From positions 184,534,175-184,598,174 of the forward strand of contig CM030362.1 of assembly GCA_017893485.1 (NCBI GenBank): 64,000 nucleotides of DNA. Reading direction: 5' to 3'. The stretch's first letter is position 1; each line of letters begins with the position of its first letter. The DNA comes from Hemerocallis citrina (lineage: Eukaryota; Streptophyta; Magnoliopsida; Asparagales; Asphodelaceae). This document shows, piece by piece, positions 1 to 12,100 of the stretch. The notes below the pieces were generated by a model. The model ran no database searches and was not told where the DNA came from. It saw only the letters and a list, made by a program, of their open reading frames with translations. The position numbers and the translations under genes are program-made.

Positions 1-1
1 A

Positions 2-853
2 AAGGGTACCGCAGTCATCGCTGATGAGTCCAACACTGAGTTTACCTATGAACCTAATGTAAGTGATGACTTTGATGAAAAAGAGGATGATCAGTCTCTC
101 AATTATATTCAGTCTGTCCAGTCACCTCCATTGAGTGTACTTGAGTTACCCATCCCATTCCAAGTCACTTGGCAGCCTATAAATTTTATCCATATGTTAG
201 AACATCCTAGAGTCACAAAGTCTGCACCCACATTTGCATATCACATTCATGACTTGCATAGAGAAATTTTCAAGGAACTTAATGAGAATAATTTTAACTA
301 CAAGTTAATAGCAGATACTAGAAGGAAATTTATAACTTTTGATATTGGTGACGAGGTAATTATTTTGATTCATCCAGAATGGTATCCTGTTGGACCCATT
401 AAGAACTTGAACATATGTGCTGCAGGCCCATTTAAGATTCTGCAGATAATCAATGATAATACCTATGTCGTTGACCTTCCTGGAGGCTTTGGCATAAGTA
501 AGACTTTCAATATTGAGGATCTAGTATTCTATGAAGGCTCAAAATTCAACCATAAAAAATTTCTTATAGATGAGCCCACCCTGCAGCCTAATGGTGAGAT
601 TCCCACATTTGTCCCTCTACCTGATACTATTTACCCACCGACAGAAGAATTGAATAATATTTTAGATGATTCGATAATCTCTACAAGAGATGATGGTACG
701 CACAAGTATTTGGTGAGGTGGAAGAACAAACCGAAGTCGGATGACACTTGCAGTGATCGTGAGGATCTCCCGCAATTGGATCCAGATCTTTTGCAGCACC
801 ATGACAGGATCACTTATTTTGGCTCGACTGGGTCAAGCTCTCTCCCACCTTGA
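2..853 (+). CDS. Ty3/gypsy polyprotein 3' end (integrase C-terminus, chromodomain-like), partial
   Basis: The reading frame is open from base 2 to the TGA at 851-853, so the protein enters from outside the window. The first ~45 codons are acidic (DDFDEKEDD). The middle part reads like the integrase C-terminal region of plant Ty3/gypsy elements: FDIGDEVIILIHPEWYP, then GPFKILQIINDNTYVVDLP. The last ~60 residues resemble the plant chromodomain-like tail (STRDDGTHKYLVRWKNKP, then REDLPQLDPDLL), which in this family binds chromatin and steers integration. No RT, RNase H or catalytic integrase core is in view. The sequence after the stop looks like LTR. Known: this domain order is the end of a gypsy pol. 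Inferred: this is the 3' end of an element inserted in an upstream SEC intron. Confidence 0.75.
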   Translation, partial: KGTAVIADESNTEFTYEPNVSDDFDEKEDDQSLNYIQSVQSPPLSVLELPIPFQVTWQPINFIHMLEHPRVTKSAPTFAYHIHDLHREIFKELNENNFNYKLIADTRRKFITFDIGDEVIILIHPEWYPVGPIKNLNICAAGPFKILQIINDNTYVVDLPGGFGISKTFNIEDLVFYEGSKFNHKKFLIDEPTLQPNGEIPTFVPLPDTIYPPTEELNNILDDSIISTRDDGTHKYLVRWKNKPKSDDTCSDREDLPQLDPDLLQHHDRITYFGSTGSSSLPP

Positions 854-1180
854 GAGAATGATGAGGACATCAATTTTATTTAGTTTAGGATTTTATTTCA
901 ATACCATATTTGTTTTTGGCAATTATAGCCATATGTAATCTTTTTTTTATGCATTAGAATATTTTTGAGATTTTGAGAATAATCTGAGATTTGTATCTTG
1001 ATTTGTTTTGAGCCTATATATAGGCCTTGAGATTAATGAGAAAGATGTCATTCTTGATTAAAAAATTATTGTGTTGAGTTTTTCTCTTCATCTCTGTCTC
1101 TTTTTGTGTGATACAATTGAGATTCAATTATTAGGGTTTGTGATAAATCCTAATACAATTTTACGGTTTATGATAAACTC
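854..1180 (+). mobile_element. Probable 3' LTR region of the left-edge gypsy element
   Basis: Non-coding AT-rich sequence directly after the gypsy stop codon. A purine-rich tract (gagagaatgatgagga, 853-868) could be the polypurine tract. A TATA-like motif (CTATATATAGG) lies at about 1013-1023. It is followed by a pyrimidine-rich stretch and by repeated 'gtgataaatcctaa'/'atgataaactctaa' motifs near 1140-1185. The second LTR is outside the window, so neither end nor a target duplication could be set; the boundaries are approximate. Confidence 0.45.
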
Positions 1181-2889
1181 TAAAATCTACCCCAAATTAA
1201 AATTTCCCAAATAAAACCAACCAAAACCCTAATTTCCTTCCTTCTCTTCTTCCTCCCCCAAATCCCGACCAAAAATCCAACCCACTCTCCGGTTTCGCCC
1301 GCCCCCGCCATTAACCCGATCGCCCAAATCCGTCGCCGTCGCCCTTCCCGCTCCCCACTACTCTCCCTGCCTCCACCACCTTACACACCCCGACTTCCCT
1401 CCAAGCAACACCGACCACCATACAACCCATGAAACCCTACTTCCTCCTGGTCGACGACGCCCGTGCCGCCCTCGAAAACCCCCAACACCGCCATCGAAAC
1501 CCCCCCAACGCTGCTATCTCTAATCTCTCTTACTCCTGTGCACCGAAACCCATCTCCCGCTCTCATCCCCTCTTTAACTCTTTCCCGCCCATCCGTCGAC
1601 TGCGATGACGTCGCAGCCAGCGACTGCCTCTTGTCGCGCCACCGTGGCAGTAACCGGTCGCGCCACCCGTAGTGCGACGCCAGCGAAGCAGCAAGCCGAC
1701 GGCAGCTTGTGCTGTCTCTATTTTACTGTTGTTGCTGATTTGTTGCGTTCTGCGTTGCTGCTAGCCCGAGATCTACGCTGAGTTCTTCGAACTCTCAGTA
1801 TACTCTTTCCACTTTTAAATATTTGTGTTCTACTGCTCTATTATCTATTATATTATCTGATTTGCCTGTCGTCCACAAAAATAATTGAGATTGAGTGTTC
1901 CACATGCTTGATTAGAGTACGAATCAATATTGAATCTTTTACTTGTTAAGAACACTTAGGGATTTAATTATTGATTGTTATAATTGAATTATTAATTGGG
2001 ATTGTTAAACGTGATTCAATTCTTGAAAATCCATCAAACCAATTTAACTGTTTAAAATTTCTTACTTAAATCTGCATTACGTGTTGGTAAAATTAATCCA
2101 TTAAGAATCTTGGAAATTTCTATTTAGGGTTAGTTTTACATCACAGTGCATGTTGCCAACACCATTTTAGTTTATGTGCATGTAATTGGAGTAGTTTATG
2201 TGCATGTAATTGGAGTAGTTTATGTGCATGTAATTAGAGTTTATGTCCACGTAATTATATTTGTGATACTCGCTATTTGTTCTTAAAAGGGCTCACATCC
2301 TGTTATCTTTAACCTTCTTGGTGTTTGTCCTGAACATTGATTGTGTCGCTGTAATTTCCGATGTGCATGATGCTGCATGGATTTGTTCTTAGCTATTCAA
2401 TTGAATCGTTTAGATCCTATGAATGTCAACTTACTATTTCAGCACTCATATGCTACCATTATGCATTTTCACTATAGTGATATATGTTAATTTTGATGGA
2501 AGGTCAGATTAAGCAGGCTTTTATTAAGGTTGAATTATATTGTGTAGGATGATATGCTAACCAACATGGCTTGGGTTGGATAAAATTTGATAGTGTTTAG
2601 GATGTGATTGATATAATTTACTCCACAAAACCTTTAAAAACAAGAAATCAATTGTTGTATACTTTATTTACCTATGCGCAGAGTGACTACAAACTTAAGA
2701 TTGTCAAAATAGATAAATACTTGAATATTTGATCATTTAATTCATTGTTAGAACAGCCAAAAGTTTCACCCTTATCTTCTAGACAGTTTAGGTGTTACCT
2801 AGGAAGCATGGATACGGGTACAGGAGACAGTTGTCTCCTGGTGCGGGTACATGTATGTGCCATACCAAATTTGTAAAAAGTATGACTCA
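1181..2889. other. Non-coding stretch, no exon recognised
   Basis: 1240-1700 is C-rich and resembles the 5' leader of a plant transcript or LTR (polypyrimidine, CCG-rich). The short reading frames there have no recognisable domain. The rest is AT-rich and intron-like. I looked for the missing N-terminal TPR exons of SEC here and found none. Confidence 0.4.
2169..2257 (+). repeat. 24-bp tandem repeat, ~3.7 copies
   Basis: The unit is agtttatgtgcatgtaatt plus ggagt, with starts at 2169, 2193 and 2217; a degenerate fourth copy starts at 2238. It lies in non-coding sequence upstream of the first visible SEC exon. Confidence 0.85.
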
Positions 2890-3247
2890 GAGCATCCACT
2901 ATCGTTCGTGCTATATTTTAGCTATATGCAAATTTGCATTTAGAAATGAATCACTTCCGCCACTATCGTGAGAGCTATAATTTGCAAAAAAAAATAGTAA
3001 AATATATAGACGGAAGAAGATTCTCTGTCTGAGGTATTTATTATTATTTTTGTTTAAAAAAAAACCCAGCCGGAAGATCTTTCGTCTGGGTTTTTTATTT
3101 TTTTTAAAAAAAATTAAAATACCTCAGCCGGAAGAAGAACCACCGTTTGGGCATAATTTTATTTTATTTTATTATTTTATTTTTTTGTCTTTTAGGAAAA
3201 AGACAAAATTTCTGATATTGCTTAATAGCAGACGATAGTGGATGCTC
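2890..3247. mobile_element. Tourist-like MITE (PIF/Harbinger type)
   Basis: Terminal inverted repeats of 15 bp are seen directly: GAGCATCCACTATCG at 2890-2904 and its exact complement at 3233-3247. The flanking trinucleotide TCA (2887-2889 and 3248-3250) fits the 3-bp TNA target duplication of PIF/Harbinger elements. The 358-bp interior is AT-rich and holds no transposase; a short open frame inside it is not a gene. The GAGCATC terminus is typical of plant Tourist-like MITEs. Confidence 0.82.
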
Positions 3248-3746
3248 TCAGGGATAGAACTGCAATATTTCTGATATTGCTTAATATTAATGACACCTAT
3301 GCATGAAGGTAATCAAGAAGATGTTCAAGGATATACTTTGGAGCCCGTTATCAAATAAGCAGTATTTATACTCATGGTGCATTATAAAATTTGAGATCTA
3401 TAGTGTGTATGCAAGTAGTGTTAAGTACTCGTTCTAAACTCCAGCCGAGTACTGTTCACGACTCTGCTATAAACTAGGTTTATAGCAGACGATAGTGGCG
3501 TGGACTTCTCATATTTTCCATTTTTTTAAGTAAATAGCAGACGATAGTGGATGCTCTCAGGGATAGAACTGCAATATTTCTGATATTGCTTAATATTTAT
3601 GACACCTATGCATGAAGGTAATCAAGAAGATGTTCAAGGATATACTTTGGAGCCCGTTATCAAATAAGCAGTGTTTATACTCATGGTGCATTATAAAATT
3701 TGAGATCTATAGTGTGTATGCAAGTAGTGTTAAGTACTCGTTCTAA
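3224..3746 (+). repeat. Direct duplication, 214-bp units at 309-bp period, including the MITE right end
   Basis: Bases 3224-3437 recur at 3533-3746 with only a few differences (for example ttaatattaatg versus ttaatatttatg). Each copy starts inside the right end of the Tourist-like MITE, so the MITE terminus appears twice. The 95-bp spacer (3438-3532) holds a third MITE-like piece (tagcagacgatagtgg) and a perfect hairpin with CTGCTATAAAC arms near 3463-3487. Probably a tandem duplication that occurred after MITE insertion. Confidence 0.85.
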
Positions 3747-4201
3747 GGAGTTTTTAAGAAGGTTTGAGAAGTGTTAACATTTAAGATGCATCTTGAATTT
3801 TTCATGTATAAAGAATGTCCAGCACGTGTGCATGAAGTGTCGGTGTCCGAGATGGGTACGGCTCCTTGATATAATTTTTTCCGCTACATAGGGGTTACAA
3901 GTCACATGCAAGTGTAAATTTCACATCAAAGGTGCAAAATATAGGGTGAAATGTTATTTTAATTTTGTAGATCATATTTGGAAGTGTATGCCTGATGGCG
4001 GTGAATGTCATTTCACTATCGAGTCTTATTGAAATTTACTTTCTTTTTCAGCTAACCCTATGTTTCCATCAGATAATTAATTTGCATCTCTAAATCATGT
4101 AGTTTTATCACTGTTGGATAGACTAAATTACCTGTTGTTTCTGGGGGAACATTTGCATGCATGAGACTTTTATGCCTCTGAACTTGTCTCTCCTTTTACA
4201 G
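3747..4201 (+). other. Intron sequence upstream of the first visible SEC exon
   Basis: AT-rich, with no open frame of note, ending in the polypyrimidine tract and acceptor 'tctccttttacag' at about 4189-4201. The upstream exon it should be spliced to lies outside the window. Confidence 0.6.
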
Positions 4202-4430
4202 GAAGCAATCAGACTTAAACCAGCATTTGCTGATGCGTATCTCAGCCAAGGAAATGTGTACAAGGTAAGTTTTCATGAGCTGTGGTAGTAAGAACTACAG
4301 CTCACAGTTGGTTTCTGTGTGAAAACAATGATTTTTCTGTGGATTTTCCAGGCTCTGGGAATGCCTCAGGAGGCTATCATGTGCTTTCAACGTGCTTTAC
4401 AGTTGCGTCCGGATTATGCCATGGCTTATG
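4202..4430 (+). CDS. SEC: SEC exons, TPR block 1 (4202-4264, 4352-4430)
   Basis: The first exon begins in phase 0 after ttttacag and reads [21 protein letters not shown], shortened here as EAIRLKP...GNVYK. It is spliced at gtaagt to [20 protein letters not shown]...AYG. Together they form one helix pair and a half of a TPR. The second exon ends within the Gly codon (TAT G|gtcagt), which is completed 5.8 kb downstream at 10220. The first residues plainly continue a preceding TPR helix, so the gene starts upstream of the window. Confidence 0.92.
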
Positions 4431-6084
4431 GTCAGTATTCACGACTAATTATCTCCTATAGTGATGCGTTACTGTCTACTGTTTAAGGTGGCAAATAAGA
4501 AATATTTGTGACGATCACATGCTAAGTTCTACGTGTTCTTAATTATTCAGCTTGGCTTCAATAGTATTATCCCAAAGTTTATGTTACTAGATCAAATGAA
4601 GATGGTTTGGTATTCCATAATTTCTGTAAAACTACCGATGGATGGATTCTAGGGTGGAAGGAAAGATGTTTATTCAAGCAATTCAGGCACTTATTTTTTT
4701 CCTTGGCCTTTGGGCCTTTTCCAAGTGGCCATTCAGTCCCCAGAGAGGGCATTAAGCAGGTTAAAGCTGCTTGTAGTGGCTGCCAGTAACCTTGTATCAG
4801 ATAATGCCAAATTTTTTGATAAAGCTAAAGCCCTTTTCCACCTCTGTCGTTGTCCATGCTTCTAATCTTATCTAGCAGCTAGGTAATTTTTCAATCTTTG
4901 CCTATTTTAATATTCTCTTTCTTGGTGGTATTATCAATTCCTGCTCGACCTTCAAACTTTCTCCGGGCAGGGAATTTTCATAGCACTGACTAGCAGGTCG
5001 AATTACCCTAGGAGTACTTATCCCACAAAAGGAATTACTAAGGTTGGGGCTGATCTCTGGCCAGGAAAATAATAGTTTCTGGGGTTTCTAAGTGCAAGTG
5101 GCAGAGGCACAATGGCAAAACTGGCAGTACTTGCTTCTGGTGCCTGCATTATCGCTGCTGGTTCTATTGCCTTTGGTAGCAGAAGACAGTTGTTTCCATG
5201 AGGGCATGGGCCAAGAGACTTGAGATAATATGCCCCCTCTATTTTCTGAGTGTCCTAATTATTGCTATATATATATATAATGGGTAAAAGGGATATGAGC
5301 AACTTGCTCATTTAGTAAATGAGCAAGTGATTATGTGGCATGCATGTGATACGCTGGATAACTAACCCTTTTAAGGAATTTTCAGTCACATGCATGCCAC
5401 ATCATCAATTGCTTATTTACTAAATGAGCAGGTTGCTCATACCCCGTTTTCCCATGTATATTGCTCTTTTTTTTCCTGCTGGATCCCTTCTTAAGCACCT
5501 GATGCATTTTTTTAAATATTTGTGATAATGTAGGATTTAATTTTGTTTCTTACTATTTTATGTTGTTGCTGTTGCCAAATTTTTTTTCTTTAAAGTTATG
5601 TTATTAATAGTCTTATTAAAGGAGTGTTGCTTGTAATATATATATACTGATAGGCAAATACCCATATATTGAAATAACTACAATTACCACAACCATAACC
5701 CTTCCCGAATCATGGGTGTTCGGCAAGATTATCATTTTGTTTATTCTTCTCTATTAGGAGGAACTCTTCGATCAAGGTAAGATGTATCATATCCTTCTCA
5801 ACTGCTTCATCCATGTCTTTTTATGTCTACCCCTGGTCCTCTTTCATAGGGATGGTGAACGGGTCGAGTGGGCCGGGCCGAGCCCAACCTGTACGGGTTG
5901 GCACGTATAGTGGGCGGGCTCGGGCCGGTTTCCCACTTATCCGGGCCGGTCCAGGCTGGGCTTAAACTTGGTTTGGGTGGCCCGCCCAACCCGTGAACCC
6001 TTTAGGGTTCAACCCGGGTCGGGCCGGGTCGACCCGCAGGTTGGCCCGTTTATATAGGGTTAGATTTTTTTTTTGGTAGCTTAA

Positions 6085-6141
<57 letters not shown>

Positions 6142-9100
6142 AAGTAAGTAATAATACTAATAAACATTAAAAATCGTAATAATAATAATAAGATTGAAAG
6201 AGTGAAATTGGCAACAAATTTTGAAATATTATTCATATGAATTTAAGTTATACAATTTTCACAATTTCAAATGAAATGAAGAATTCAATTCACAAATAAG
6301 TTTTATACAATAACATATTTCTTATATACAATTTTAATTGACTACAATTTTTATAATTTAACATAACAAGCAAAGCTATTGTTGTTGTTGTTGTTCTTCC
6401 GGCGAGTTGCTCCCACTTGTGGACGTTGATAGTGCTTTCCCTTGTGTCCTATCTTTAGCCTTCAGCCAGTCTTCTGTGCAAACGAGCATCTCTAATGTGT
6501 CGGGCTTTATGCAATTCCTGTAATCAGTTAGAACCCTGCCACTTGAAGAAAATGCACTCTCAGAAGCAACTGTAGAGACAGGAGGAGTTAGTAAATCTTT
6601 AGCCATAATTGACAGAATACTAAAAGTGTGTTCATGGTCCTTCTACCATTGTAAAATATCTAGTGGAGAAGTAGAAGGCTCAGAATCTTGTTGGTTATAC
6701 CAATTTAATTCATTTGGTTGATTAGTCTTAGGTTTTTTTGATTGAATTTGTTCAAGTAAATTAAATGTTCTATCACCAATTCTACTTTTATCCTTACCTT
6801 TAGAACTACCAGAAAAAGAACTAACTACAGAAGTTGTACTACTAGAAGCAAAACGTCTATCATAATAATCATACAAGTTATTTAACGTAGATTCAAACTG
6901 AACTAAAAATGTAGCGCAATCAATTACTAATTCTACATGTTCCTTAAGTAATGCAAAAAACATTTCTATCAAACTCTTCGTACCTTCTAATTTGATACGA
7001 GGATCCATAACCGTAGCAACACAAATCAACATAGGAGGAAAATAATACTTCAAAAATTTTTGAAATGCAGGTTTTACAATCTCACCAACATTGATATCAT
7101 TTAACATTTCGTTAAATGTTTGCATCATGCTAACTAATTCAATAAAAATGCTACTAGAAGTAGATTCATATGTTTTTGAAAATTTTAAAGTTGTGGTTTT
7201 AAAAGGTTCTAAAAATTTTAACAAAGATTCGACAAAAAAACCAATCGGGGGGAGTCATTTCAAAATTGTGCATATTTTTTGCGATACAAAAATCATTTAC
7301 AACTGCTTTATATTCGGTAACAATATTTAGTAAATCAAAAGTAGAATTCCATCGGTGTCTAACATCCTTTGGAAATCTTCTAAAAGGAACATTTCTAACC
7401 CTACACCAAGCTTTCCATTCTTGTAAAATGCTTGGACTTAATGCAATGAAATGTACACAATTTCTAATTTTAACTATATATAGATCGGCTATTTTTAATG
7501 CATCTTGAACACATAAATTTATAATATGACATGCACATCTAACATGAAAAATATTGTCAGATGGAGGATTTAATACGGATTTTAAAGTAGTAATTGCTAC
7601 ATTGTTGTTAGATGCATTATCAAAACTAATACACATAATTTTATCGCGAATATGGAAAACATCACAAATTTCTATAATACGATTTGCTATTTCAGCGCCA
7701 CTATGGGGATACGGCAACGCCGCAAGTGATATGATTCTTTTTTGAAGAATCCAATCATTGTCGATCCAATGACAGGTTATTCCCATCGTTGGAATATTGT
7801 TGACACCCGTCCAATAATCCGAAGTTAAACTAACCCTACAAGTTAAACTCCATAAAATTGCAATCAAAGCGTCCTTCATTTCGATGTATATTTTAAAACA
7901 ATCCGATTTGCAAGTATTTCTCGGAATTTTTCTAAAATGAGGGTTTAAGGCTGTTTGATTAAAATTTTCCAAGTTCCTACTCTCGGGATAGGAAAATGGT
8001 AACTCTTCTTTAATGACTAATCGGGCCATTTCCCGACGAACAAGATCGGGATCATAAGGGTGGCTATCAGCTAGACCGGTCCTAGGGTTGATTTTTTGTT
8101 AGCCTTGTAGTTGTTCAAGAAGTTCTTTATGGTTATGTTGGATGTGCCTACTAATTGTACCGGTGCCGTCACTCCTCTTGTATTTGTATGTTTTACCACA
8201 TGTTTTACAAACTTTCAAACCTATACCCGGAGTATGTTCGTTCGGGATATAATCATAAAACTTATGCCAATCGCTAGTTTTTCCTCTACTTTTTCTATTA
8301 CTACGGGGTTGTGTGGTTTCGGTTGGTTGTTGTTGTTCTTTTTCTTCCAATTGTATGTCACCTACAATTACGTCGTGTGTACCCCATTGTTCCATAGGAG
8401 GATCATGGTATTCTTGGGCGGGCTTACTAGTTGGGACAATTGGTGGCCTACGGGAAGAGGAGGAATTTTGCCCGCTACGACCGCTACCGCGTGATCTAGA
8501 CATAATGTAGTAATGTGCTAAAGTACGTAAAAAAATATACAATGTAGGAACAGTGAATTATACAAAAAAAATCTAAAAAACAAGAGGGTTGAGATAGAGA
8601 AGTTCAAAAAACGAACAATAATTTTAACTACAATACAAAAAAATATAACGAGAGGTATGAAATTTTGATACCGTTCACCGTGGAATACGCGTATGTAAAA
8701 AAATCGTGAAAATAAGAATAGAATAGAACTAGAAAGAAGCGCTTTTTCCGATTCCGCAATTGAAGAGTTGAGGAGAGCTTGAAGTAGATTTGACGAGGGT
8801 TGAAGAGAGTTGAAGACGTCGAAGACGTTCAATTTTGATTCCGATACGACCGAAATTTGATCGTGTATATGCCTCGTTGTAGACTTGTTTGATGAATACT
8901 ACAATTGTTGAAAAATTCTTTACAAATGATGTATAATAGTAGAGAGAGTAAGAGAGGAAAGTGTGATTTTTTATGAGATTTTTGGGGGTATTTATAGGCT
9001 CAAAATATGGGAAAAAATAAAAAAAACAAAAAAAGCCAAAAAAGGCTAAAGAGCCGTTCGGAACGGCTCTGGAGACAGAGCTGCCGTTTTCGACCATTCG

Positions 9101-12100
9101 ACCCGCGGGTCAACGGTCGACCCGTAACGGGTCGAACGTTCGACCCGTACAAATTGTTGAAAAATTCTTTACAAATGATGTATAATAGTAGAGAAAGTAA
9201 GAGAGGAAGGTGTGATTTTTTATGAGATTTTTGGGGGTATTTATAGGTTCAAAATATGGGAAAAAACAAAAAAAAACAAAAAAAAGCCAAAAAAAGGGCT
9301 AAAGAGCCGTTCGGAACGGCTCTGGAGACAGAGCTGCCGTTTTCGACCGTTCGACCCGCGGGTCAACGGTTGAACCGTAACGTGTCGAATGTTCGACCCG
9401 TACGGGTCCAACGGGTCGGAACCCGCGGGTCGACCCGTGGGTTGGCGGATTGAACTCACGTACTTAACGGATTCGTGGGCCGGGTTTCGCGGGTTCAATT
9501 CGCGTTATTTGCGACCCGAGTCGACCCGGTATTGTTCACCGGGTTCGACCCGAACCCGCCTAGTTGTTAAACGGTCCGGGTCGCGGGTGGGTCGCCGGTT
9601 GACCCGGCCCAGTTGCCATCCCTATCTTTCAGCCTTTAATTATAATCCTGTATTCATGTTACTCTTTCGATATCTTCATAAATAGTGCGTAATTGGCATC
9701 TTTTGATTGTCTCCATTGTACACAATTAGTCTCATTGGGTCCTACTTCCGATTTTTTATAGCATTCAGTTGTTACTTATATTTTAGTCTTTTGCTGCCTA
9801 TCCACCTTATAATATCCATATTTTAGGTGTGCTTAATTTCTGGATATGTTCCTTTAACTTTCTGAGACATGGCTGGTTGTAAAAAATATTTGCTTTCAAT
9901 TTTATGGGTATTTTGTGATCCTACAATACTGCGTATGTCCATTTTAGAATGTCCACCATGATTCTGTTGGCACTGTCTTAATCTGATGATAAATGGTCCT
10001 GTATAATGATTTCTAGGTACATCATACTCATCAATCTGAATTATATAACCACATTTTTTCTCACTTTCTTCATAAGGCCACGGTCCATGTACTTCATTGT
10101 TGACCTACTGTGCCGAAATCTATTAGATTCTAAAATTTATCTCCACTTTTCTAATTCACATATTATACCATCTCGAAATATCATTATTATATTGGATTAA
10201 ATGTGGATTCTTTTTGCAGGAAACCTTGCTAGTATATATTATGAACAAGGTCAGCTGGATTTTGCAATTATGCATTACAAACAAGCCATTTCATGTGATT
10301 CAGGATTTGTGGAGGCATACAATAATCTGGTTGGTGCGCTGGCTAATTATTATTTTAGATATTATCTTCAATCTTTTATTAGTGACATTGTATGTTTTGT
10401 AATTTCCAAAAGGGTAATGCTTTAAAAGATGCTGGTAGAGTGGAAGATGCTATCAAATGTTATCAGGTGATTAGTTTACCTCCTAACCATGATTTATCAA
10501 AATGTACTTTCTTGCATTAATATCTGCCTAATTATTCTCTCGATTTTGTTTAGTCATGTCTAGCTTTCCAGCATAACCACCCTCAAGCTCTTACAAACCT
10601 TGGAAACATTTATATGGAATGGTGAGTATTTATTGTGTCTTCGGTTTTATTGTTAAGTGGGTAAGTAGAATTTGGTTTGTTGACAAAATTCGTATGGTGA
10701 TGCAGGAATATGTTGAGTACAGCAGCTTCCTGCTACAAGGCAACACTAGCTGTAACTACTGGACTGTCTGCTCCGTTCAGCAATTTGGCTATAATTTACA
10801 AACAACAGGTTCTTGCTATTTACTGCCTTCTGATGAACAGTTCATCTAATAGTGACACATTCTTTCCATCATCAAACTTTGATGACGCTAACCATTTTAA
10901 TTAGTATGGTAGATGTTCTCCTCATCCCTTTTCACCTTTGACAGGGAAATTATGCTGAAGCTATAGCATGCTACAATGAGGTTCTTCGCATAGATCCCTT
11001 GGCAGCTGATGGCCTTGTAAATAGGGGTAATACATTCAAGGAAATTGGTAGAGTGAGCGAAGCAATTCAAGACTATATTAGAGCTGTTTCTATCAGGCCA
11101 ACAATGGCTGAAGCTCACGCAAATCTGGCTTCAGCTTATAAGGACAGGTAAATCTAATTGTTGTGTAATTAAAATCTATATTGATAGAAGGCAAACCTAT
11201 ACTGATACAATGTCATTCATTGGGGCCTTTTCTGGATCATTGACAGTGGACATGTGGATCAAGCTATAATGAGTTATCAACAGGCCTTGCTTCTCCGTCC
11301 TGATTTTCCAGAAGCAACTTGTAATCTCTTACATACTTTACAGGTAAGGGTGCTACTAATATAACCAATTAATGATTATTTTGCTTCACTCTACTGCTAT
11401 TATGGACCAACTTGCGTGGAATTAATTCTTTTGGTTTTGTGGCATATGGGGAACCCCTTAGAAAAATTTATATTACTAAATGTTCTCTCCTAGGAAAAGG
11501 ATTGCTAACTACAAACTAGGAAGCTAACTACAAACTAGAAGTTTTGCTGCAGATTATTATGAGTTGTCCTCTCACTCCTGTGCCTACTTTACCTGATTTT
11601 ATAGCACTGGGAGTTAGGTTATACACAAACTGATTCATCATAATAATCTATTCAAAAACATCCTGTGCCGTTAATTTATAGGACAGTCGGAACTTCCTCT
11701 GGATGATTTAAGGATAATATGTAGGATGGCTAACACTGGTTGAAAGGCACAGAATATTTATTCTCCTTAGAATGCTTTGAAGATCATATGTAGGATGGCT
11801 AACATTCCTTGAAAAGCACAAAATATTTTCTTACTTTTTATTTAATATCTTCAAACAGTGTGTTTGCGAGTGGGATGATCGGGAGAGCAAGTTTGCTGAA
11901 GTTGAGGGAATCATTAAAAGGCAGATAAAGGTTTGTATCATGAAATAGTTTTTCTTTAACTATCTGTGCACATATGAAATTGTTACAACCCTAATAAATT
12001 AATAAAAGGTAGATTAGGGATTGTACCGTTCACATAAAATTACTTTTTCTACAATTATTTTATATATTTAATTTTTCTGTAACATACTGACATCTAGGTT

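Larger units (their letters stand above)
5847..9624 (-). mobile_element. hAT transposon copy 1 in SEC intron
   Basis: The ends are TAGGGATGG (from 5847) and CCATCCCTA (to 9624), subterminally rich in GGGTCGACCCG-type repeats, a common arrangement for binding of hAT transposase. The flanks carry TCTTTCA at 5840-5846 and 9625-9631: seven bases of the expected 8-bp duplication. A minus-strand transposase pseudogene fills the middle. The element is 3778 bp, close to the 3702 bp of copy 2, with which it shares sequence almost throughout. It is antisense to SEC within the intron between exons ending 4430 and starting 10220. Confidence 0.9.

Noticed and set aside
1381..1672. C-rich open frames as a first exon of SEC
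   Set aside because: No TPR pattern, and composition looks like an untranslated leader; no splice path to 4202 could be supported.
3050..3238. 62-codon frame in the Tourist-like MITE
   Set aside because: Low-complexity FFLK/ILFYYF translation of AT-rich MITE interior.
4607..4789. 60-codon frame in the SEC intron
   Set aside because: No start context, domain or conservation signal; intronic by the flanking exon structure.
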